A DNA stretch of 64,000 nt from Heliopora coerulea (lineage: Eukaryota > Cnidaria > Anthozoa > Scleralcyonacea > Helioporidae): contig JASJOG010000014.1 in NCBI GenBank assembly GCA_030142905.1, positions 2,046,001 through 2,110,000 on the forward strand. Reading direction: 5' to 3'. Positions 44,701-55,600 of the stretch are shown piece by piece. Both the position numbers and the translations under genes were made by a program. The stretch's first letter is position 1; every line of letters starts with the position of its first letter. The notes below the pieces were generated by a model. That model was not told where the DNA came from. It worked only from the letters and a program-made list of their open reading frames with translations, and did no database searches.

Positions 44701-47700
44701 TGCAAACATTGATGTTAACATTCAAAAGAGTTTCGCATTCTTCATCAGTTTTGTAACGCAGGTTACTAATGCGTTGGTCATATGGTAAACGTTTTGATAT
44801 TCAAAATAAGGAAAATTTCATTTTGCAAAGAAAATATCACCGAAAAGGACTCCTGAAGGTCTTTGAATTGCGCTACACCACTTACAGACGCATTACATAG
44901 TCTTTACTCCAGCTAAAAATAAGTAAAGACAGGAAAATAAGTCCTCAAACTCGTTAATAACCCATGAGTATATCAATCAATCAGACGCGCTGAATGGCAC
45001 CACATGAGCGAACTTGAAATACCATGGAAGTACTGGAAATAATAGTTCAAGTTCTTGGACTTAAAATTTGATTTCACGCAATCGGTTTAATTATCCATTT
45101 ATTCATTACTAATACACTAATTGATTGTGCCAATACACTAATTGATTTTGAGAAGTTATTTAAAGGCCTCCAATTTGGACAAGACCAGGTTTTCAAGTAC
45201 GAGGAATTCGTTTCCGAATTCCGAGTACTTGAAAACCCGGTCTTGTCCAAATTGGAGGCCTTAAATTATGACATAAAGACCTGGGGATCTTTATGGATTC
45301 TTGTCAATATTCTTACCTATTCTTCGAGTCAGCTGGTGTCTGGACCATTCCAGATTTATCATCTGTCTGTTTGGACACTTTAAAGCGCCTTCTTTCACGT
45401 GAGATATTTGTATTAGGCTTCGGGTTGGGCTCTCCAGTAGGTCGACTTGGTGGTTTTGGAGGTAGTGGTCTGGATCTGGACGATTTCTTTACACCGAGAC
45501 AAGATTCAAAATAAGAGAAGAGTCAAATAATTTAGGAAACCGATCCCATATACGATCGGTGTCGGTGCGTCGGTTCCCACCTGCCTCCCTCCTTCCCTTT
45601 TTTAGTATCCCTCCTTTCCTCAGTCTGTATGTCTGTCTGTCTCTCGGTCAATCTGTCCGTGTCTTTGTCCCTCCTCTCTCTCAATCTCTTTCTTCCGCAC
45701 ATCTCCTCACTTCCTTCTTCCTCCTTTCCCCCTGCTGTTTGTCCAGTCCTCCCATTCTACCTCTTATAGCATTCCTCTATCGCCCTCCTCGCTTCTGTCC
45801 TCTTACTTCTTCTCGTTTCTTCATATCTTTGCGAACCAAATGATAAACCATAGTAAGTACAAGCGATAAAAAGTACAACATAGCAGAAAAGCTGTCAGAA
45901 AATTATGCAGGGTAATAAGAATCGAAATGAATAGAACAGGACAGCACAGGACAAAGTAAAACAGAACGACGCAAAGCACAGCAAAACGAAACCCGACAAA
46001 ACTAAACAAAGCAAAACAAATCTATGCCAGACAAGCCAAAACAAAAACATGTCAATGAAGTGTACTAGAGAATGCAGAAGGCAACCGAACGAAGAAGACC
46101 TTGCTCTTTGAGTTTCCAAAGACGTCATTCATCACTACCGATGTAGTAGTCTACCTTTTTATCATTGATGTGAAGCGGGACATATACCAATCTAAAGTTG
46201 TCCTTCGATGTGGTGACAAACGTTCAGACTAGTGTTCATGTGATAAAACACAGAACGAAAGCAAGGGAGGGATAAAAACAATTTTTCCATCATGCCTGAC
46301 GATCAGCAGACGAAATAATCTTGGAATCATCGTCAATTTCTGGGCTCGACCGTTCAGATTTCTTTTTATCTAGTGGTACCTATCCTTCTTGAGAGCTAAG
46401 ATCAGCCTTGCAATAAATGTTCTCTGAATGATGTTTTTTGTCATTTACCTCGCTCATATCACTTAGCTGCTCGTGGTTGGCCTCTTGCCGTGACTTGCTA
46501 GACGGTTTTTCACGCTGGTTTTTGCTCCGGTTTTCTTTATTTAGTCCAGGTTTCGCACGAACTTTTGGGCTGATATTTTGGTCATCGCGGCACCCGGGGT
46601 ATTCTTCATTACTAGGTCCGCCTTCCTTCAGCGGCAGAACTGCCTCGGCATGAAGGTTCTTGCGCGGGTTCATACTACTATAGCCAGAATCTGATTTCGA
46701 GCTCGCTTCTGTCTTGATGTCAGGTATGGTAGGAGATTCTTGAACTTCCTTCCCTTTAGAACTTTTTCTCTGTCTGAAAATAAGACATCGGACTTTGGAA
46801 TTAAGCCATCAATTACCTGCGTATCGTTTAATAAGGCAACCTTTACAATTGTTGCTTAATATACAACAATTAGGGTAGAAACACCCAGCTACTTGTACAA
46901 TGGCCAGTTTGATTTCGCAAGGATTGAAAGTTGATTACATTGGGAACTGTAGTTGAAAGAAAAGGCTTGAAGAAAATCTCATGCTGAATTTAAAAAAGAC
47001 GTAAACTTTGCCTGGGAAGTTCTTAATGTACACTAACGTCTAGATTCGTCCCAGGACAACACAACTAAGCTGTCAAGCCTCTATGCACTTTTAGGTATGA
47101 CATAAACACACGCATTGACGAGACCATGACAACATAGTACGTACCTATTTTTAGTCCCCTCTAGGAATAATGCTATTTGTTTCTTTATAAAGGAGTGCCT
47201 CAGCAGTCTAGACACACTGGGTCTTTTTTCGGGTTCTTGAGCCAACATAGACTTTATAATGTCACAGAGATCACTGCTATAGATCTTTGGCATCGCCGGA
47301 AGCTAAAAAGTCCCCAGAAAACATTTATTATTAAAATTGCAATATGCCAAAAAAAATTGTGGTTTTTGTGGCAAGAGCAAACTGACAAGGCAAAAATCGG
47401 AAAGGTTTTCGGAAAAGATGAAAAAAAGGTTTAAATAGTTTGAGAATCCATGGTGAATGTACGTATTTCTGTTGTAAGGATTCTCATTTCATGCCCGGCG
47501 CGAGTAGTTTTATCCCCTTTCGCGAAAACTAAACAAACTATGAATCAAAGTTTTTCCTATGAAACCACTTCGTAACCTTTCCCGATTGATCAACAGCCTC
47601 CTTCTGATCACGAAATTCCTCTTCTTTCCAACCACCCAAAATTTGACATACCTTTCCACTTAAACAATTATACGTTAATCAAGATACAATCTGTACACAT

Positions 47701-49122
47701 ACTTTTCAGTTAACAATACACCAAGACTACACCATTGAGTAAAACGCGTAGGTGAAGTAAAAATAAGATAGCCCAGCAAAATACACGGAATATAGGCATT
47801 GTGAAGGTTTTATTGAATCTTACGTTTCGTTGCTTCGTGAATGAAACTCGAGAAACTTTGGTTTGGAATAAAAAATGTCCTTCGGAATTCCTTCACGCCA
47901 ACAAGCATGTAAGTGACTGAAACCAATCTCAAGAAATAATACTGCTCATGGTTGCAAATCACCATAACACCTTTATCGATGAAATTATAACATAACGTTA
48001 AAGGTGAGTGGCGGTTCTTTTCAGCGCAGAACGAATCCTGTTTCGCTCTGCTGAATAAAATCGTCTGGAGCAAAAAACGCTATCCGCCGAACGAAATCTT
48101 GTAACTCACCATTCCAGTTACGAAAACAACACGAAAATGAGCACGGTCATTTTTCGACTTTATTTCTGACATAAGCCGGAGTAAAACTCTAATGACTCTG
48201 GCAAATAGTAGGGAAGAGAAGTGCTTAGTTTATGGGCCTCATGGATGTAATTTGCCATAGCGGATTCTGGTATCCGGCAATATCTCGCCATCCGGTACAT
48301 GATGTCCTTTATGCGGGAAAAATCCGCCGGATACTTACTGGACTGCGTCTGGCTTTCTATTATGCAGGAAAATCGGTGGGAAAAAAAGATGTTTTTAGTA
48401 TTTAACCAGCAAGCATTTGATGCTTACAACTTGCAAGCCTCAATGACAGTTTTGGTATATGACCCAATAATACGTGAATACTAACCGATATATCATTTTG
48501 GTTTCAATTTCAACAATTATATTATAAATACATAATGTAGCTTGCGTATGTCTTTCCTTTTCTCTAGTCTTAAAACTACCGACTATCCGTCATCCGGTAA
48601 AGTGGTATCCGGCATATCCCTACCTAATGGTACTGTGAGTTGGCCACTTACTCTGTCCATGCAAATTTTGTAACAAATGTCAATCTACTTTTGCTCACTA
48701 ACCTTTCCTTTGAGAATCTTGTACACCAATGAATTCATGTCTTTGGCATTGAAAGCGTGCTTTAGAGTACACATTTCGTAAAGGCAACACCCCAACGCCC
48801 AAACATCAGACTAAAGGAAAGTGAACGTAGCAATGAAACAAAATATCGTATGAAATTACAAACATAGGTTGAAAATTAATAAAAAAGTACTTTCTAACGC
48901 TACCTTGTAGCTGTACGGTTTGTTGGAAAACAGTTCCGGAGACATGTAATAAGGAGTTCCTATCAGCGTGGTCGCCATGTCGGAAGCGTTCTCCAGCACT
49001 CTGGCAATACCAAGATCACCAACCTGTTGGGAATACTATGCAGTTAGATAAAATTCTACCCCTTCTCATGAAGAATTAATTCATTCTGGGGCACGCACGA
49101 AACTATTTCTAACATGTGTGTG

Positions 49123-49163
<41 letters not shown>

Positions 49164-49242
49164 CAGTATATATATGTATAATGCATGTGTGTATGTATAT
49201 ATGCGCATATACATGTATGTACATGTAAATATAAATACACAT

Positions 49243-49288
<46 letters not shown>

Positions 49289-49542
49289 GCAGAAAGAGGG
49301 GGAAGAAGAGGGAGGAGAGGGGGAGGGGAGAGGGGGAGGGGAGAGGGGGAGGGAGAGGGAGAGGGGGAGGGAGAGGAAGAGGGGGAGGGAGAGGGAGAGG
49401 GGGAGGGAGAGGGAGAGGGGGAGGGAGAGGGAGAGGGGGAGGGAGAGGGAGAGGGAGAGGGGGAGGGAGAGGGAGAGGGGGAGGGAGAGGGAGAGGGGGA
49501 GGAAAGGGGAAAGGGAGAAGGAAAGGGGGAGAGGGAAAAGGA

Positions 49543-49601
<59 letters not shown>

Positions 49602-52600
49602 CTGCACTAGATTCCCCGACCCGCTCGCGGTCTCGATTCCTAGCCCGAAACCCAAATGTTTCATATTTTGCAATGGGTCCCGGTTGGGTCTAAAAATATA
49701 TCATTCTGCCAGCCAAAAATTTCTTCTATTTAGCTTAAAATTCCATAACAAAAAGAAAATCAAATTCCACTTGGAAAGACTTAAAAAAATAGAACATCCC
49801 TGGTACTTATTATTTACGTTCAACTTTGATTTAAGGTCAAGGACGGAAGTTTAAACTCTGAAACATTACCATCTATCAGGCCTTATAGATGGTTACACTG
49901 AGCTTACAACCATTTTACCTGACTACTGTAAATCCTCTAGTTAAGTTCCCCTCTCCTCAAATACGCCCCCTCTTTAATAATCCCCCTATTGGAGCAAGAA
50001 ATTTATCAACCCCCGTCTGCTTTTAAGACACTTCCCCTTTCACATTTTCACTTACAACCAAAACAATAAACAACAGACAGTACCATTAGTGTATTTTTAC
50101 CGTACCATTCCAGATACGCACCCACATGCAGTACTCTCGCTCTACTTCCTTATGTCGTTGACTGATTACTTATTAACCGAGAGCGAGGTCTTCACGGAAA
50201 AAACCGAGGGCTAATACTTTTCCGTACAGACCGAACAAACGTAGTTGATAAGGAATTTATTATATGACTTTTGGTTTCCTTCCTCGCTTTTAACAAACTT
50301 TTTAGTGCCTGAGTGAGCAGCTTAGGTTTACTTCCTTGTTTTTACCTCCTACATCGTGATTTTTTGGGTCAATTCATCTAGTTTTCTGCTTAAAATTATT
50401 GTTGAGAAGATTTAACTATATTTTTGGCAGTTTGATATTGTAAATCTTTTGTAAAACGTAACTGAATCTGGTTTGTTTGTCTTCAAATCAAGTCGGACGT
50501 TTTCTTGCCAGAACTTGCCGGTCTGTACGAAAAACTTATTGCACGGCTGGACAGCCAATCAGCGTGCGTCATTCTGTGTAAAGGTCAGATAGCGAACTCA
50601 GCCATATAATATATGTAGATACCATTTTACGGTTGTTTCAGAAAGCAGTATAGCCGCTCGGAACCACAAGTCCGTCCTCTAGAATCCTCATTCCGTCGGT
50701 AAGCAACAACCTTCACGATATAAAAAATTTACACAATAGGAACGACAGTTTCATAGGCAAATGTCCAACTAATCCTTGATCTTGACAACTACTAACCTGT
50801 AGGCGTTTGGCAAGACTAAATAAGCCCTCCCTTTCCACTAAGCTCTACATCTCTATTAACCCCTCTCACACACCAAGGGGCTTAATGGAGGATTTACGGT
50901 AATTGATGGAATTGGACTTCATTTAATTACATTACTCTTAGAATACACTACATTACATGAAATAAAAATGCTAACCTTGATGATTTTACTCTTGGTAAGG
51001 AATATGTTCTGGGTTTTCAAATCTCGATGGAGAATGTGATGATCGTGGAGATACTAAAAAGAATACGGTCGTGGTTACTGACTACCTGTTTCGAAAGTGC
51101 AACTGATCTATTATATCCCAACTGTCGGGAAAACAAATGCAAGAATATATTCATTTGACACTGAAACGTAGCTGGCCAGCTGGCTAACATTGATCATCTT
51201 GCTTTAACGTCTCCCTACATGATGCAAGGCCAAAGGAAATGCGTGCAAGCCAGATGATACTTCCATTACGAAAACAACGGATCCCATGCGAGACTGCATT
51301 ATTCATCGGAAGTGCGGCAACGCCATTTCTACAGTACCTCATGTTCTTTGCAGTCTTTCAAACTGTATTCAAACACCCAATTACCCTGCCTGAATATTTG
51401 AGACAAATTACTTGAAGTCAATCAAGAGTTCTGAGAAAACAGCACATGATCCAAGGAAGAATATTCCTTGAAAGTCAAGTTGAGAACAATCCTCAAGGTA
51501 ACATGAAATCAACTAGAAAAGTTGAATAGAACAGTATTCGAACTCGCACCTTCGGGTAAACGGACCGCTGTTCTCCAACTGACTTATCGAGTCAACTGAA
51601 ACAGTATGCTTGTTTTCTCCATTTTTAGTGCACGAGAGATTCTCGCTAACGTAACAGTAGATTGACTGACAAGATGCATGCCTTATTCAAACTATTGTTT
51701 CGTTTTCATTCACGTAGAGATACTGTAATCAGTTAATACTGCTACCTGTCTAGAGCAGGCATGTCAAACTGAAAAGTGCCTATGGGCTACATTGCCAATA
51801 CATATTGTCATAGGGGCCGCATCATTTTGATTCAGTGATATTATGTATTACCATTACAGTTGCCATGTTTAATCAGAAAAATAAAACTCAAATAATTACA
51901 CCACAATGATATTTATTCAGTGTTTATTCATTGTCGAGGGCCGCATTTGACTTTATGAAAGGCTGCATGCGGCCCTCGGGCCACATGTTTGGCATGACTG
52001 GTCTAGAGTATTACTGTCAGCATGATAAATGTTACTGTAATAGGCACTGGTCGGAGCTCAATTTGTGCTGGTCGTTAATGTCAGCGCTAGTCGGACTCGA
52101 CCAAATACGACCAGCTTTGGGAGACCCCAAAGATATCTACTAATCCTTACCAGGAGATAACGTCATCAATGACAGTATGACGGGACACCATGAGCAACTT
52201 TTTTTACAGGGGATATCCATTTTCTAAAAACATTTCGCGTTACCAAAGCATGATGTAAGTTGCACGTATAGCTTTTCTAGCACAAGCGAAGCGACGACTT
52301 AAAAATGGCCAAACAGTTTTTCGATTTGCAACTAGTTGAATACTCGGTGGCAAACATCGGCTGTTGTCACTTGTTTACCAACAGTACGTTGCAACTGTTC
52401 TTTGTACAGGTGATGAGGAAATGGGACTTTTAGCCAATAAGAAATGAGTACTAAATTAAGTTTTCGTCTTGCTGAAGTATGGAGTGAGAAAATAAAAATG
52501 GATGAGGAAGTTGCTACTGATTTCTCATACAGGTACATACTAATTTTCTGGTACGAAACAATAACGATACTGCAAAAATGACATGACATTTACGTAGGCA

Positions 52601-55600
52601 AACTATTTTGTCAGAAGGTTATAGCTCTTGTGTATTTTCGCTTGTTTCTGGTGGCTGTTTCCTTCCCCTTTGGCGCATAATTTTTTTTTTCCTCTTGTTC
52701 TCTCTTTCGGTTATCGCACGGATAGTTATGCAATAATTTGTCACCAAAACTTGTCGCACCATGCTCTGGCAAAATGATATGTTTTAGAAAATGTATCGCC
52801 AGAGCAAGCAAAAAATTCATAGCCTTTTCATAGCCGATCACACCTGATGAGGACACTTTGGTGGAGAGTTGAAACGTTGCGTAATGACCTGTAACTTTTT
52901 AAATTTTATTCGAAATTTCGTATGCAAGAGTACCGTTAACTGTTTTTTTCTTACTCTTACCGTAACTATCATGTTCATTCGGTGCATCGTTACGGCATCG
53001 TGTAAGACGACCAGGTATTTAAGACATTTCGCAGCACCTAGCTAGTCATGGCTGATACATGCATATCGTAGTCAGATTTATTCAAGATCGTTGCGAGCGA
53101 ATGACCAGGCGGAAAACATCGTCTCCTTATAAATATCAAAGCCCAGCAGAAGATTTTAGACACATAATGAACTCATAATAGTGGAATTATTGTTACAGTA
53201 AATAAATATTTTATATTTTATAATTCCTCTATTATGAGTTCATTATGGGTCTGTTTAAAATCCTCTGCTGGGCTTTGATATTCACAACAAGACTACGTTG
53301 TCAGATTTATATCCCAGATGAATTTCAAAGTTTATTTTAAAGGTAACAGTAGTGTCGCCTTTTCTGCAGTGTAATTTAATTCCACGCCAAGAAACGTATG
53401 GCCCTTTTCCCTAAAAGTCTGGCCTCAAGAAATGGGAATGAAGGCCCAGACTAGCGCCTATGAAGAATTTAGATGACGATTTTCCCCACGGCGATGATCT
53501 AGCTGACCCCAGTCATAACTATAATAATTCTAAATTCCTAACTCTACCTCTAAACCTAAACTCTAGCCGTTGTCTTTCCTCTAAAATGTTTTTTGGTTGG
53601 ATTACTGAGTTACATATCATGTTGTGTTGTGTCGTATTATTTGCAGTACTTTATGAATATTGTAACACTTTTTAAATTGGATGGCAGTACCAATACATAC
53701 AGCAATTCTATTATACTTTTTTCGCATCTTGAAGTACCATATAATTTTGTGCCAGGAAGTGGTGCCTGGCACTGGCCAACTTTTTTCAGCCTTGCAATTT
53801 AATTTTGAATCCCTTATGGTCTCTTCACACCTAAAAGGGGACCATCTACTGTAGTTTACCTTGAGAATACACATGTAGCATTCATTATTCACCTTTCAAG
53901 GGCTACTGAAAAGATTGATGGCTACAAGTTACAGAAAACATAGGCCATAGGACAGTTTTTTAATTGATACTACTGTGTGACATACCTGTAGTGCCATGGC
54001 AATCTGGACAAACCACTCAACAACCTGTCCTTCTTCTAAATGCTTTCCCTTTTGAGCCTTCAGTTTGGAATACATGTCACCACCTTCACAGAAAGCCATC
54101 ACTATGTATAACAATCCATCACTGCCTTGGAATGATTCCTTGTACGAAACAATATTTGGATGTCTCACCTGAGACAACAACTTAGCCTGAAAGAGTGCAA
54201 AATAAAGCATCAGGATTTACTACTTTTGTTACAATTATATATTGGTTGCAGAATATGAGATCTATACCAGAGAACTATCTAACCAATATTTTCAAGTATG
54301 TCCAATGTTCTGAAGTACCATACATGCTGAAAACAAAGACCAAACTAGTGAAGTCAATAAAGCATTTTATTGCAATTACAGGCTTCCTCATCAAAGGGGA
54401 GTTACAAGGGGACTGGGGGGCTGTGCAACCCAATAATTTGGAGAACTAAGATGGCAAAAAATCAGTCACTTGAGACACAAATTTGAAATTTTCAATAACA
54501 TTATACAGTAGCCCAATGTATGGTTGCATTCTTTGACAATTTCCTCAAAAAACAACAGATGATCACATGATCTTGCCCTGTTATGTTACTTAGCAAGAGT
54601 TCTCCCAATCTGGTACCCAGATTCCTATGGACCAAGGCCTCTCAATAACCAATGCAAAACTCCCTCATTGCTTCCTGAAGTCTAAAGCCTACTGTAGTTC
54701 TGAAGTGTCACTAGCAGTTGTCAATCAGAGCTTTACAACACCAGTGACAGGTTTGGATCATCCAAGAACATGTTTAAACTTGATCAGCAACCCTCAACAA
54801 CCATAACAAACTGAAACTATTAGGGTTTATTCTTTATGCAATACAGTAAATATATCAAAATTCATTTTATACTAACAATAAATAGGAACCAGGAAAACAT
54901 CATGAATTTTTCCAAATTTGTGAGGTATGATGGAATGTATTAAAATTCTAGCAAAATCATGAACTCAAAGTTGGAAAACTTAATAATTATATAGCAAATT
55001 TCCAGGTAAAAGAACATCAAAATGTTCCTTTCCTTTTGAAAATAGAATACAGTTTTAAACCATCTACCTCTATCTTAACACTTTTTGCATCTATTTTTGT
55101 CAATCATCTAGTATTGCCTCTATGTCTATTGTCTCTGTATCTTTCATCTCTCATCCCAGCATCTGTCATCTCTGCTTTCCATTGTCTCTCATCCCTGCAT
55201 CTGACATCTCCCCATCTTTTGTCCAAACACTTGCAACCACCAACAGCAGATATTTTTGCCATTATTATCATGATACTCAAATTCTTTTCACAGTTCAGAT
55301 TGTGTTCAGACTGAATTTCATTTATTACCTCACAGTATTTAATGTCACTGAAATCATTTAACTGAGCTTATCAAATTCAATATTAAAATGTTATAAAAAT
55401 TTGGGGTCAGAATAACTTGTCAAGATTTTCAATAGTATCTCAATAGTTTTGATATAACCTTTTGGCTAATTTGTATACATACAAATGTTATATCAAATAA
55501 CATTATTACTTTACAATTCTGTACAAGAGCTAGACTCAACCACAGTAAAATGATGAGGTAGTAAGTTCATGGTAAAAGCTTTTTGAAAGTGCATTACATG

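Noticed and set aside
43867..46128. Several low-complexity frames of 60-97 codons in NEK4-like introns
   Set aside because: They are purine- or pyrimidine-rich tracts with no recognisable protein, apart from the true exon on the minus strand at 46.4-46.8 kb.
46380..46382. TAG in NEK4-like exon 8 as a gene-killing nonsense mutation
   Set aside because: A good in-phase donor at 46449 removes the TAG from the main transcript and joins exactly to exon 9.
49114..49854. Open frames of 140-246 codons on both strands
   Set aside because: They arise from simple repeats (GGGAGA, GA, CA, TA) that are open in every frame and have no protein-like composition.
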